Source: Debaryomyces hansenii CBS767 (Eukaryota; Ascomycota; Pichiomycetes; Serinales; Debaryomycetaceae). Taken from it: a stretch of 64,000 nucleotides of DNA. Numbering within the stretch: position 1 is the first letter of the stretch; every line of letters begins with the position of its first letter. The position numbers and the translations under genes were made by a program. The notes below the pieces were generated by a model, which was not told the origin of the DNA, ran no database searches, and saw only the letters and a program-made list of their open reading frames with translations. Positions 8,972-20,500 of this stretch are shown here, piece by piece. The stretch is from positions 124,001 through 188,000 of the forward strand of contig NC_006043.2 of assembly GCF_000006445.2 (NCBI RefSeq), in the 5' to 3' direction.

Positions 8972-11875
8972 TTATTTTCCACCCCAGGCAGAGCCATTGC
9001 CCCAAGAACTTTTTCCGCCTTTATTAGAATTACCCCAGGTAGAATTCCCTCCCCAGGTGGAAGAACCTCCATTCTTTGAATTGCTACCCCAGGTAGAAGC
9101 ATTACCATTATTATTACCCCATGCTGAAGCACCTCCGGCGTTACCGCCCCACGTGGAAGCATTTCCTGAATTGTAAGCTGGTGTTTTACCTCCTCCCCAA
9201 GATGATTGAGCACCACCACTACCCCAAGCAGTTGCACCACCACCGACTGAAGGAGTTGCACCACCACTACCCCAGGATGATTTACCACCAGATGAAAAGG
9301 CAGGAGTTTTAGCAGGTTGATTGAACGAAGCACCACCAAAATTACCTGAAGGATTGGAATTACCAGGACCTGATGAAGCACCAATAAATCTTAAGTATGG
9401 GATTGCCTCACCACGGACCAAAACACTCAACAGGTTTTTGGTTACCTTGATCTTCTTGGATTTGGTGTGTAATTCTATTCTAGCGTAAACTTCATCAGCT
9501 TCAGTAACTTTACCCATTAAACCTTTATAGTTTCCGCTGTTGACAAGAACATCCTTATATATCAATTTATCACGACCACCGACACGGGTTTTTAAACCGG
9601 CATTAGCGATTGGGTTGGGTAATTTTAAGTTTGGATTCATGCGGTTTAAGTCTGGGCCTAAACTCTTGGATACAATCGAGTCTTTCGTGGTAATTGTACT
9701 AACGTTCATACAGTTAGTTACGAACACACCCAAATTTTCCAAAATTTCATTCAGCTTTATGAATAACGAATTTTTGTAAATATGTAAAATTGCCCCTTCT
9801 CTCTTCTTATCACCTAGAACTTCTTTGACCGTATCCCCAATTTTAACAGTAGAACCATTTCTATCCGTTGCAATCTGTTCACGACGACTTAATTCCAACT
9901 TTGATGCAATACCGGCTGGGTTTACAGACATCAATCTTCCCTCAGATGTAAGAACCTCAAATGAGCTCTTTTCAGCCTTAACAATGACCCCAACGGTTGA
10001 AACATTAAGTTGTACCAAATCATTCAAGTCGTATTTTCCACCTGTAACATCGGTATTCAGTGAAGCATCAGTTGCTTTGATTAAGTAGTTAGCGAAAACT
10101 CTGACATCCTGCTTCGTTTGGTCACTTAAAAGAATTACCGAATCATTGTCAATTTTAATAACCAAACCGGTCTCATCAGAATGCTTACCTTCGATAACTC
10201 TGACATGATCACCCGCACTAAAAAGTTTTCTTAAATCATTGGCAGGAACAGTCAATCTTTGGTTCACGAACTTAGGATCACCACTATCTGTAACTAAAAT
10301 CGTAATTTCATTTAAGGAAGTACTTAAAACTTTACCAATTGTTTTCGCTTGTTCACCACGGCGAATTTCAACTTTATCACCAGGTTGGAAAGCACTAGAA
10401 CGTCCTGCGCCTTCCGAATTATTTTTATTTTTCAAAGATGCAGCAATGGCAGCAAGGTCTAAACCATCTTCCTCCGGATCACCTGTTTGGAAACGATCCA
10501 ATTCTTCCAATTTTGGATGAACGTCTTTAGTTTGAATGAATTGTAATTTAAAGTCCTTGAAGAGAAAACCTTCGTTGTATTCTTCCCCACGGTAGATGAA
10601 TGCACGAGGACCTCTACCACTCTGTAAATACTCACCATCATACATTCTAGCTTCTTGTTCGCTAAAAAGACGGGGGATAGGCTTAGTTTTCAGTCTGATT
10701 CTTTTGCCGTCTTTATCAAAGTCGTCATTCTTACCATAGTCTAAACGAGGTACCAACTTACAACGAACGTCCAAACCATTTTCTGATAAATTATCCACGA
10801 TAGCAAGGTCATTCTTATATTTACCACGGGTGATTCTCACATAAATACCTGGAACAATTTCAACATCAGAGGATTTCACTTGCTTAAGCAAATCTGGATA
10901 TTCACGGACAGGAACCAATAACCTTTGTTTAGCATATATGTTCACCATACCCGTCAAGGCTCTCTCGATTGCCTCTGGCTTCTTAGCTTCGATATATATA
11001 TAACCCTTGAAGGAATCTCTTTGGAATACAGTCAAGATTTCCAATGGGTTCAGTCTTGCCAAAGTCCTCTTCTTTTCGTACAATTTACGAACCAAGTCCT
11101 TTTCACGACCCGGGGTACATCTAATAGCATAGATGGCTGGATCGTTAATAGAAGGCATCAATAACTTCTGCGATACGGTACCACTCGCAGTGGTGTCACC
11201 CCTATACACAGTATGGGTCTTACGATAACGTTGTTTCAAGGTCTCCGCTAAAACTTCTGCGTCTTGGTCCTCGGCCTCTTGACGACGACGGTCGAATTGT
11301 CTGTGAAGCCTATCGTCCTGGTGTTCTCCAGCACTGTCCTTACCATCCATGGTCTCAACACGGCTATCATCTGCAATAAATTGCTCTCTCAATAATTCTG
11401 CTTCTTCATCGTCTTCGTCCATCTCATCTTCTTCTTCGTCGTCCACTTCGGCTTCAATATCAATAAACTGATTAGCCCCTCTTCTTCTCTTTCTCTTATT
11501 TGAACTTACTTCTTCTTCATCTTCGTCTTCATCTTCATCCTCGTCGTTCTCATCGTCATTTTCGTCGTCGTTTGCCTCATCACCATTATCTTGCTGTTCC
11601 GCACCTTCACCGCTATTATTAATTAATGCCTGATCATTTTCGGTAGGCACCTTACTTTCTCCTTCCTCAGAATCTTCCAACAGACGCTTTGAACCTATAG
11701 AATATTCTTCCTCAGCGCTTCTCTTATTTTCTTCCTTCTCTTCTTCTTCTTCATCGATGTCATTTTGATCTCTATCTTGAACTTCATATGCTCCTCCAGC
11801 GGTCGAATTATCAGGATGTTCATGTTTGATCACATCATCAGAGGATGTTGTGATTCTGTTTTCCTCTTCAGACAT
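8972..11875 (-). CDS. SPT5: Transcription elongation factor Spt5 (DSIF large subunit)
   Basis: Pairs with Spt4 on RNA polymerase II (and Pol I) to promote processive elongation and recruit RNA-processing factors. The 967 aa protein has a very acidic N-terminus (about 30-165), an NGN domain (about 245-335, IYAIRCTPGREKDLVRKL), then a series of KOW domains from about 340. The C-terminal repeat region (about 865-967) holds ten [S/T]-x-W-G units such as STWGGN and SSWGSG, matching the yeast Spt5 CTR that Bur1 phosphorylates. Genomically this repeat lies at about 8975-9300. The ATG at 11875 is the natural start. APT1 is divergent, more than 1 kb away. Confidence 0.97.
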   Translation of the reverse strand: MSEEENRITTSSDDVIKHEHPDNSTAGGAYEVQDRDQNDIDEEEEEKEENKRSAEEEYSIGSKRLLEDSEEGESKVPTENDQALINNSGEGAEQQDNGDEANDDENDDENDEDEDEDEDEEEVSSNKRKRRRGANQFIDIEAEVDDEEEDEMDEDDEEAELLREQFIADDSRVETMDGKDSAGEHQDDRLHRQFDRRRQEAEDQDAEVLAETLKQRYRKTHTVYRGDTTASGTVSQKLLMPSINDPAIYAIRCTPGREKDLVRKLYEKKRTLARLNPLEILTVFQRDSFKGYIYIEAKKPEAIERALTGMVNIYAKQRLLVPVREYPDLLKQVKSSDVEIVPGIYVRITRGKYKNDLAIVDNLSENGLDVRCKLVPRLDYGKNDDFDKDGKRIRLKTKPIPRLFSEQEARMYDGEYLQSGRGPRAFIYRGEEYNEGFLFKDFKLQFIQTKDVHPKLEELDRFQTGDPEEDGLDLAAIAASLKNKNNSEGAGRSSAFQPGDKVEIRRGEQAKTIGKVLSTSLNEITILVTDSGDPKFVNQRLTVPANDLRKLFSAGDHVRVIEGKHSDETGLVIKIDNDSVILLSDQTKQDVRVFANYLIKATDASLNTDVTGGKYDLNDLVQLNVSTVGVIVKAEKSSFEVLTSEGRLMSVNPAGIASKLELSRREQIATDRNGSTVKIGDTVKEVLGDKKREGAILHIYKNSLFIKLNEILENLGVFVTNCMNVSTITTKDSIVSKSLGPDLNRMNPNLKLPNPIANAGLKTRVGGRDKLIYKDVLVNSGNYKGLMGKVTEADEVYARIELHTKSKKIKVTKNLLSVLVRGEAIPYLRFIGASSGPGNSNPSGNFGGASFNQPAKTPAFSSGGKSSWGSGGATPSVGGGATAWGSGGAQSSWGGGKTPAYNSGNASTWGGNAGGASAWGNNNGNASTWGSNSKNGGSSTWGGNSTWGNSNKGGKSSWGNGSAWGGK

Positions 11876-12397
11876 TATTATAATCTCTTTTAATGATTGA
11901 TTTGCTGATAATGAACACTATATTTCCTCTAGTTGTGTTGTATTAAAAATTAATTCAACAATCCATATAATCGGTAAAGTGACACAAAAATGCAAAAACT
12001 GGCCAAAAAGTTGTTGCAGGTTTCCTGTTAATGATAATAGTGGGTGTTGGAGGAACTATGGGTAAATGTGGGAAACGGAAGGTTAGTTAAGATGAAGAGA
12101 TATAAGGGAGGGCGATGGAGAAAAAAAGCCGTAGAAAAAGGGGAGAATCAGGCGAAATGTGAGAATTGCACCCATTTATATCGTTGAGAGGATTATAGTA
12201 TTGTCGTATTTTTTGGGAGTGTTGTAGTACTTTGGGTTGTAATGGAGAGTATTGGTTGGAAATGAAGAAGGAAGGGAATGCTTATTGGAAAGGGATATTA
12301 ATTGGGGAACGGAATATTTATTAGGGGTGTAAGTCTGTATTCAAGATTGAAAAGTACTGATGAGAAAAGATAATCGATGCACCGAAAACTAGCCACA

Positions 12398-12427
12398 ACT
12401 ACTGGAAACTACTGGAAACTACTGGAG
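12398..12427. repeat. Tandem repeat, AACTACTGGA x3
   Basis: Three perfect contiguous copies of a 10-bp unit lie in the SPT5-APT1 intergenic region. Confidence 0.9.
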
Positions 12428-12525
12428 AGCAGCAACATACTGTCGACCGTGAGTATGCCGCATACTCTTTGTTGCATAGGTTCCTAAGTGGTAGGCAGCC
12501 AGTATCATGCTTTTCTGGCTCAGTT

Positions 12526-12558
12526 ATAGAGTCATAAAGTCGTACTCATAGAGTCATA
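12526..12558. promoter_or_regulatory. Two ATAGAGTCATA elements (Bas1/Gcn4-like TGACTC cores)
   Basis: ATAGAGTCATA occurs at 12526-12536 and 12548-12558, one helical double-turn apart (22 bp). The reverse complement contains TGACTCT, the core bound by Bas1 and Gcn4 upstream of adenine-pathway genes in S. cerevisiae. The elements lie about 355-385 bp before the APT1 ATG. Surrounding repeats weaken the inference. Confidence 0.35.
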
Positions 12559-12910
12559 ATCGTAGCCATAGTCGTAAAGTCATGTCGTAAAGTTATAGTC
12601 GTAGCCATACTCATACTCATATTCATTCTCAGTCCCCTACTCAAACAGTCCGTTACGCAATACAGCAGATGGTTTAAATTACCATCCTCACCAATACCTC
12701 AAAGCCATCGCCGATCATTCATCGGCATCTCGTTCACTAAGCCTCCATATGTCCGTATTACCAATAATGCCTGCTCAGCACGTCAAAATTGCGTTATCTA
12801 TGTAAAAATCATACTGCGCACGATGCCGTTGGATGGCCGATGCCATCGAGTAATTTTTTTAGTTGATCATACTATCAACTCTTAAACAAACACCATCATC
12901 TAGTATAAAA

Positions 12911-13471
12911 ATGTCACAAGTTGAAATCAGCGAACTCGCCAAGGAGATCAGAGCTTCATTAAAGCAATTTCCAAATTTCCCAAGTGAAGGAATTTTATTC
13001 GAAGACTTTTTGCCAGTTTTCACCAAACCGGACTTATTCCAAAAATTGGTCAGAGCATTCCAATTGCACGTTGGTGAACAAAAAGTGGATTATGTTGTCG
13101 GTTTAGAAAGTAGAGGGTTCCTTTTCGGACCTACTTTGGCTTTGGCTTTGGGTGCTGGGTTTGTTCCAGTCAGAAAGGCAGGTAAATTACCAGGCCCAGT
13201 GTTCACGGCCGAATTCCAAAAGGAATACGGTAGTGACAAATTCCAAATCCAAAAAGATGTGATCGAAGAGGGAGCCAAGGTTTTGATTGTCGATGATATT
13301 TTGGCTACCGGTGGTAGTGCGTCAAGTGCCGGTGAATTGGTCAAGCAGACCGGTGGTGATATCGTTGAATACTTATTTGTCATGGAATTAGACTTCTTGA
13401 ACGGCAGAGATAAGTTGGACAAGCCTGCATTCACCTTATTGAGTGGACAGGCTGAAAAGTTGCAGAATTAG
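12911..13471 (+). CDS. APT1: Adenine phosphoribosyltransferase
   Basis: Salvages adenine to AMP using PRPP. From the ATG at 12911 the protein is 186 aa, nearly the length of S. cerevisiae Apt1. The PRPP-binding loop VLIVDDILATGGSA lies at 124-137, preceded by the adenine-site region FPSEGILFEDFLPVF (23-37) and GLESRGFLFGP (64-74). The frame extends upstream to a TTG at 12863, but the ATG start matches family length. Its upstream region contains TGACTC-type motifs. Confidence 0.96.
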   Translation: MSQVEISELAKEIRASLKQFPNFPSEGILFEDFLPVFTKPDLFQKLVRAFQLHVGEQKVDYVVGLESRGFLFGPTLALALGAGFVPVRKAGKLPGPVFTAEFQKEYGSDKFQIQKDVIEEGAKVLIVDDILATGGSASSAGELVKQTGGDIVEYLFVMELDFLNGRDKLDKPAFTLLSGQAEKLQN

Positions 13472-13653
13472 ACGGGCTCTTGGTGCTCGTCTCTGTTGTG
13501 CGGTTTTGCTGATTGTAGAGTTAGACATCCAATGAATATACTTTATTAATAATATATATATGAAGAGTAGGTATATACCCGACTATTATAGAAAGACCCA
13601 CGTCGTACATATGCTGTATCCGCACACATATTGTTGTCTTAGTCGATAAAAAA

Positions 13654-13978
13654 TCATCCACTCTTGAAGATTAAAAATGCTAATTGGCCAATGTAGAAAT
13701 ATGTGAAAAAACCTTGCTCATGCGTCACATAAGACCCAAAACTCTTTCCAACGATTACATGCCATGTGGCTCCGTACAACTGATCTAATTCTTTCTTCAA
13801 ATATGTGGCTATATCCTTTTCAATCTTATAATTTGAAACTGCCTCATTGGATAACTCGAAGATCCTAGTTTGCATCTCCTCTGGCAAATCTGATGCCTTT
13901 AAAATCGCTGTTTTTGTTAGTGGATTCCTCATACATCACTGTCCTTCCATACGTACGTTCTTGTTCTTTCTCTGACAT
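13654..13978 (-). CDS. DYN2: Dynein light chain LC8, two exons
   Basis: LC8-type light chain; in yeast it serves dynein, and also nuclear-pore assembly. Exon 1 is 13957-13978 and exon 2 is 13654-13907, joined across a 49-nt intron, giving 91 aa. Splicing makes the N-terminus read MSEKEQEPILKASD, which restores the conserved P-I-x-K-A-S-D start of Dyn2. Reading straight through gives an unrelated 14-residue start from an ATG at 13932. The LC8 core is intact: ERD-like EKDIATYLKKELD, then GATWHVIVGKSFGSYVTHE and FFTYFYIGQLAFLIFKSG. S. cerevisiae DYN2 is also spliced (two introns). Confidence 0.93.
13908..13956 (-). other. Spliceosomal intron of DYN2
   Basis: On the minus strand the intron starts GTACGT and ends CACTAACAAAAACAG, so a branch-point CTAAC lies only 8 nt before the AG. 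The phase is correct: the C of exon 1 joins CG of exon 2 to give Pro. Another possible donor, GTATGG at 13952, would break the frame. Confidence 0.85.
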
Positions 13979-14450
13979 CTTGATAATGTTCTATGAATCA
14001 ATATTTACAAAATCTGGTGATTGTTTATCAGTTTTTACTATCGCATTTTGTGTAAATACACATAAGCAGGTCCATAGTAGTGAAATATTTAGTACCCGAT
14101 ACCCAGAGGTCGTATGGAGGTCAATGGCACGTTAAGACTTACATACTTATATACCCCATTAGTCATCCTACATAATTACCGTTTTACATCATACAAAATG
14201 GGAGGCAGATGGCTTGTGAAAGGTACGATGGCCATTTTGACTTAGTTTTGAACTCAGTTGGCTTTTTTCAATATGATATCTCGCTTTTTGAAATTCTCTA
14301 TAGGTAACTGCAATGGGTGAAACGTTGCATACAATGTGGACTGAAGCACATGCTTAAAAAATACTTAACTCCAGCAATAGCAAGAGTTCGGAATAGAACC
14401 ACCTTCGAGACTCCAATCCCCCTCCGATTAGTCAGCACCAGAGCCAAACG

Positions 14451-14458
14451 TATATAAG
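14451..14458 (+). promoter_or_regulatory. TATA box of the cyanamide hydratase gene
   Basis: TATATAAG lies 91-98 bp before the ATG at 14549. A TATA-type promoter fits an inducible gene. Confidence 0.5.
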
Positions 14459-14548
14459 GGACTCTGACGGTTGGAATAGACAAATGACGGCCTAAGAATA
14501 TTCAATTGGAAACGATAATCGGACCATATAAATAGTAATCGATCAAAA

Positions 14549-15235
14549 ATGTCAAAATACGGATTCGTGAAAATTGCTCGGGACATAAAGACTGCAGTTG
14601 GCAAGATCAACGAGCCTACGGCCCAGTCAGTGGTAGAATTGCCTGACAGCCCATTGGGCAAGTTCATGTTGGACTACGCCACCAAGGAGTTACCAGAGAA
14701 GGTGTTATTCCATTCGTTAAGAGTGTATCAATATAGTATCGCCATTATCAACGATCATTTCGACAAATGGGCCTTAGATCTGGAGGTTTTGTTTGTTACG
14801 TGCTTGCTCCACGATATTGGGACCACCGAAAAGAACATGAAGGCCACCAAGATGTCGTTTGAATTCTACGGCGGAATGATAACGAGGGACCTTATCTTGG
14901 AGCACACCAATGGTAATCAAGACTACGCGGAAGCTGTGTCCGAGGCCGTAATTCGTCACCAGGATTTGGGTGACACTGGCTTTATCACAACTTTGGGCTT
15001 GATATTGCAAATTTCAACCATTTTGGATAACGTTGGTTTGAACACGGATCTTATCCATCCTGACACTCTTGCTGCTGTTAACAAAGAATATCCAAGACAT
15101 GGTTGGTTGAACTGTTTTGCGGACCATATTGATAACGAAAATACCAAAAAACCTTGGGGACACACCAGTTCCTTGGGAGTTCCCGACTTTAGGAACAATG
15201 TATTAGCTAATAAAGTCAAATATGAGAAGTTATGA
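14549..15235 (+). CDS. DDI2: Cyanamide hydratase, HD-domain protein (Ddi2/Ddi3 family)
   Basis: Predicted to hydrate cyanamide to urea. The 228 aa protein aligns over its length with S. cerevisiae Ddi2/Ddi3, sharing ATKMSFE(F/Y)YGG, GNQDYAEAV, IRHQDL, ITTLGLILQI and KPWGHTSSLG. The HD metal ligands are visible as H55 (FHSLRVYQYS), H88-D89 (CLLHDIGTT) and D160 (TILDNVG), with H137 in RHQDL. In S. cerevisiae the paralogues are DNA-damage and cyanamide inducible. Only one copy is in this window. The family is patchily distributed in yeasts, so horizontal origin is possible but not shown here. Confidence 0.93.
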   Translation: MSKYGFVKIARDIKTAVGKINEPTAQSVVELPDSPLGKFMLDYATKELPEKVLFHSLRVYQYSIAIINDHFDKWALDLEVLFVTCLLHDIGTTEKNMKATKMSFEFYGGMITRDLILEHTNGNQDYAEAVSEAVIRHQDLGDTGFITTLGLILQISTILDNVGLNTDLIHPDTLAAVNKEYPRHGWLNCFADHIDNENTKKPWGHTSSLGVPDFRNNVLANKVKYEKL

Positions 15236-15400
15236 TTAATATACGTACGTAGTAGTCTTAGTATTGTAGGTCCTTATATGGTTGGATTTCTTATATACAC
15301 ACCAAGTCGATATCGATATCAACTGGGTTCAGTTCAGAGTTTTTCAACTAGTAGGTTCATCTACATGGTAAAGCAATAAGAAGCATAGATATCTCCAAAG

Positions 15401-17521
15401 ATGCCTGAGGCAATAGATGCTTCTAGTATAGCTACCAATTATTATAAATTGGCTCATCTATGCTCGGTGACCTATTTAATTTACACCACAAATGGTGCAA
15501 CGAACGATCTGACTTTGCTTGAATTGGAGCTTTTAATAAGACACTCCCATCCTAAATGCCTAGTAACATACTACAATAAGTACTTGTACTATTTTCAATT
15601 CAATCATGTTGATGAACATGTTGATTTGACAAAGGAATATCCACAGTTACAATTGAAATATTCTAACCAGGTAAGCGCTGATTTGCTAGCGAACCCTCCG
15701 AAAGTTGCCAGTGACAAAGATAATCATAGTACCGGGAACGAGTATTTGGCCTATGCATGCTTGAGTTTTTTGAAGGCGGTTAAGAAATTGGTATTGTTTA
15801 ATTTATCAAGGAATGAAGCAGTACAGCTCTTCGGAAACTATGCTGTGGTGAAGGAACAAGGGCTCTCCAATTTTATTCTCCATATTGATCCAATATTACT
15901 ACCAAACGGAGATTTGTTGATCTCTATATCTGAAAAGTGTCATCTTCAACTTTTTGACTCGAGTATAGTGGATATCAGTGAAATAGAAGCCGTCGATTTA
16001 AACTTTGTTCTATACATAATCCCATCAGGGATAAGATGTCATTTATACGATAACGTAAATGTTGCATCGAACTTCACCACAGACCCCCCTAAGAATAGTG
16101 AGGTGCTAATGCAATTGATTAAATACAGCACGGGTTTCGATCTAAACCAATTGAACTCTTTGGTTTGGGTGAAGTTGGTTCCTAACTTACAGCACTTAAA
16201 TAATCAAACTTCAAAGATTTCTAAATTCATCCATCCGGTTGATAACAAGAAGTTCATACTTTGGCCTTGGAGACTCTGCTTACTACAATTTGGTCTTAGT
16301 GAAAAGGACACTGCCACTTCTCCCCACGTTCTTACTTGCGACCCAATAAGCTTGATTTCTGATTTCATTGACTTTAATATCAGCCATCATCAACAAGCAA
16401 ACATTACTGGTCAGCTAAACCCCAATCATCAACACAATCAAAGTTTTAATTACAGTATTCCAAGTGCGTTGTCAACAGGAATGAGTTCTACAGGCGCAAA
16501 TGAAAACAAAGGTGACTTAAATATGGTTGGTGACATACCGGGGAGTGTACTGGATATATTTGGTATACAAAGCTCTGATACCAATGATTTTTTTAACGGC
16601 CCCAATTTTCAACCGGCGCAAAATCCAAGTGATGTAAAATTGGATTCTCAGGAACCAGTAAAGAAGAACAGTGATGATGAAGATGTGGAAATGGACGACT
16701 TATTTGGTGATGCAAGTGAAGATGAAAAGGCCAAAACAGAAGTTTCGACAAATGAATTGAATGAGGAAAAGAACTTCGAGGACTTATTCAATGATGGTCT
16801 TAACCAGGAAAATCAAGTCGATGAACTGGACAAAGTAGCCAAGTCAATAGACGAGGAAGTTTTAAAAGAAGAAAGTGTCAAACTGGAAGATTTAAAAGAA
16901 GACAAGGACTTAAAAATGCAGCCTTCTTCGGGGACAATACCAAATACATTTATAGACATTCCAAAAGATCAGATGACGATCCCATCATTAAAGAATTTAA
17001 AACAAACTCCTCAAATTTATAATGATCCTGGTGCTCCAATGCCAGTAATACCAACACCTATATTTCCCCAATTCGGAATTAATTCTACGCTACCAGGATC
17101 TGCTCAGTCGGTAAACCCTCCAACTTCCGCTGCTGCTACGGACAATGAGGCAAATGAAGGAGCAAGATCAATATTCTCTCCAATATTGTTCAATCCAATA
17201 ATAAAAAGTAACATTGATACGAAATACGGTAAAGGTGGTAAATTTTATGTTGATAAGGAAGTATCGGCTGGTCCCGATATCGATTCGAAAAGAAAGACTT
17301 TAAGAGCTACAAGTGTAAGTGGATTTGAATTACCACTGCGCAGAGAAGATTCTATTGGAATTGAGTCTATTACAGACGACAATGATAGAAGACAGGTTTT
17401 CGAGTTTCCTGAAGAACAAGGTAATGAAAGAATGAAAGATGAAGGCCACGAAAATCATGCAGCTGAAAACGATAATATAATCAAGAAGATGGAAGAACTT
17501 GAAGAGGAAGATGATAATGAC

Positions 17522-17554
<33 letters not shown>

Positions 17555-20500
17555 AATGAGGATGAGGATGAAGAAAGTGATGAAGATGATGATCTCAACT
17601 TGGAGAATAATGATATGAATATGAAACGTTCTCCACCTTTGAAACTAAACACACTCAATGACCCGTATGTTGCTCAACTGAATCAAGCGGTTGTGAATTT
17701 CAATGATTCAAACTACAATGCTAAACAAATACTTCCTAACTCTTATAATGCAAGCTCCATGAATACCGGTGGGTTTTCTTCACCGGCATCACTTGGATTC
17801 AGTTCTTCGAGAACCAATGTGCCACCCAAGAACGATTCACCATTCGGGTTGAACAATCTTGCAAGAGAGGATCGGAATGGAACTACTTCTCCTACAGGAG
17901 ACAACAGTGATCAACCGACTAAAAGACAAGAACAATCAGACTCGCCAATGGTTGTTGATATGGAGGTCGAAAAGAAATCGACTAGCAAAGAAGCAGAAAA
18001 TACACCAAGTGGAATGACAACACCAAATTCTAGGGGATCAATATCAGAGTCATCCAATTGTTTGCCATTGATTTTACGGGGTGTCAATGTTGCCAGTATT
18101 CCCACTTCCTTCATTTTGAACAACGTTATTGTTTCCAATAAAATCTCAACAATTTCTACAAATTTTGATATGGATGTGGATGATGAAACTGAGTGGTCTG
18201 ACTATGAATTATGCAAGAATAATGAAATGACTGTGAAATTAAATAATTTGGATGAATTCTTGAAGTGTTTAGGCCCGAATTTAATATTTGATATGGGGTT
18301 GAACAAGCTACAAAATTCTTTAGAGATGAAGTTATCCAATAATGAAAGAGACGATGAAGAGTATGACAATATCGAGGGTAAGGCGCCATCTAGACAATTT
18401 GAAAATAAACTTTGTGATATATTCCCATTTTGTTATAAGGTTAATCTTAACGAATTCACTACAGAAGCCTATGTTAACGAATTGAAGGGAGAAACTACTA
18501 CGATACAAGACGAACTCGATAACCAGCTAAGCTTTCTTGACGATATCACAAATGAAGATATTTTAAATCCTAAGACACAACTAAAGAAACTAAATTCTAT
18601 CGAATGGGATGCCATTTATTCCGATAGCTCTAGCAATGAAGATAATTCTAAAAAATATCAAGGAATGGTTCACAATGTGGGTCAGAGTTCATTGGTGAAT
18701 ACACTTGAAGACGGCACTATTTTCCCGTTGGCTAATGATAAGGCAAGAGTTTTGAAGCATAATGATACGATAATAAATTTGAACTCAATTGGTATTAAGT
18801 TCTGGAAGTATTTAAATTTCAGTCCTTTGAATGGCCCTAAGAACTTTCAATTGTTATTAATCTCCGAACACGATCATAATATGCTTCATCATAATTACAA
18901 TATCGAATTTTTAAATTCATTAGTTTATAACTATAAGGAATGCTGCTTTGGTAATATATCCAAGATTAATTTACAATCATCAGATTCTAGGCCTGATATG
19001 GAAGGTATTGATAATGGTTTGTTAATGGTTCATAAGAAAGATGAAGACCAAGTTTATGGAAATATGTATAAACAGGTTAATCGCAAATTAAATGCACTAG
19101 TTGAAATGATTAAGTCTGATTTGATTAACAAAACAAATAAATTTGAGTTCGATAGACCATTGTTATTACTTTTCATTAATTTTGACAAAAGTGTTAACTC
19201 ATTATTACAAATTTCAAAGTTGATTAGAAACTTCAAATTGTTTTTAAGCCATCATCAACTACCTCTAGTAGAGGTATTTGCCCATATTATTCCATGGTCA
19301 CTTATTATTAAGCAAAGTGGAAGTCAAAGAAGATTAAAATACTTATCAAACTTCAGGTTGTCTAAATTGTCTATGAACTTATATAACCAATGTCCGAATG
19401 AACGAACGATTGGGAAACCAGTCAAAGACCCAACTAAGCATTTATTCACACAATTAGTCAAGGAGCCACCTTCAAATCTTAATTTTAAGTTCATGAACAA
19501 TGGAAGCAATGGCAATGGAAAAACCACGTTTAATGATGATATTTTCCTCCATTTGGCATACGAAAGATCCATTGATAAGAATTGGTTTTCGGCCGCTTGG
19601 TCAGATCCACTAGGAGTTGTCGTATCAACCAAATCGTGGAATTGCTCTCCAAACCTTCAGAAAACAAACAACAAAAACGTCCATAGTCTAGAGTCAATAA
19701 GTGACGAGATCTGGACTATATCCACCGCCTTATTCAAGAAGCTAAATGATGAGATCATCAAAAGGACTTCTGGCTTGGGCGGAAAGAAATTTTTAGTATT
19801 AACAAGGATAAATAGCATCATTCCCGATGATGAATTGATACACTGGAAAAGACTAAGCATGAAGCACAAAGACGTATCATTGATTGTCTTATCTGTCAAT
19901 AAGTCGCCCAAATTATTATTTAGTGGTCCAATCGGCCCAAGCCAGCAAGAAGATAAGTCGAATTATGATCCAAACACCAACCGCACATCAACTAATATGG
20001 ACAATAGCTCAAGCACAAATGCCGCTAATCCAACATGTGGTGTTGGGGCCACGTCAAATGCACCCGACTTTTTCAAGACTTTTGGCTCCAACAACCCGTC
20101 GCCAAATAATAACGCAGGCTCCATGTCCATATCACCCTCGAATAACGTGGGAATCAATTTCCATTCACCCCAACAGTTTCTCAATGCACCAGGGAATTTC
20201 CTATTGCCTCAAGATTTTGTTTCTTCCACCGGGGGAAGCACCAATATCAACGCCAATCCTCATTCGAACGCATCCCAATATAACCCCGATGAGATTATTC
20301 ACGACCCCACAGAAGAACTAACAGCGGTGATCCCAAAGGCCCCATTACCGTCTTTTAACTCTCCTACTCGCTTGGGAATGAAGATAGGCTACTTGATCAA
20401 GGAAACCGGAGTTTCCACCCACGAAGACACGAAACAGTATTTAGTCTACGAGATCAATTTACTAAGCTGTTCAAATTACTGGAATCTAAACGCAATTATG

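Larger units (their letters stand above)
11876..12910. other. SPT5-APT1 divergent intergenic region
   Basis: About 1 kb without a gene. The SPT5 side is purine-rich on the + strand (about 12050-12330). The middle holds a 10-bp tandem repeat, and 12520-12640 is a degenerate mix of AGTCGTA, GAGTCATA and CTCATA units. No RNA gene was seen. Confidence 0.6.

Noticed and set aside
8968..9384. 138-codon frame within the SPT5 repeat region
   Set aside because: Frame shadow of the Spt5 C-terminal repeats on the same strand.
13654..13932. DYN2 starting at the ATG at 13932 without an intron
   Set aside because: That N-terminus lacks the conserved P-I-x-K-A-S-D, which the splice at 13957|13907 restores in phase.
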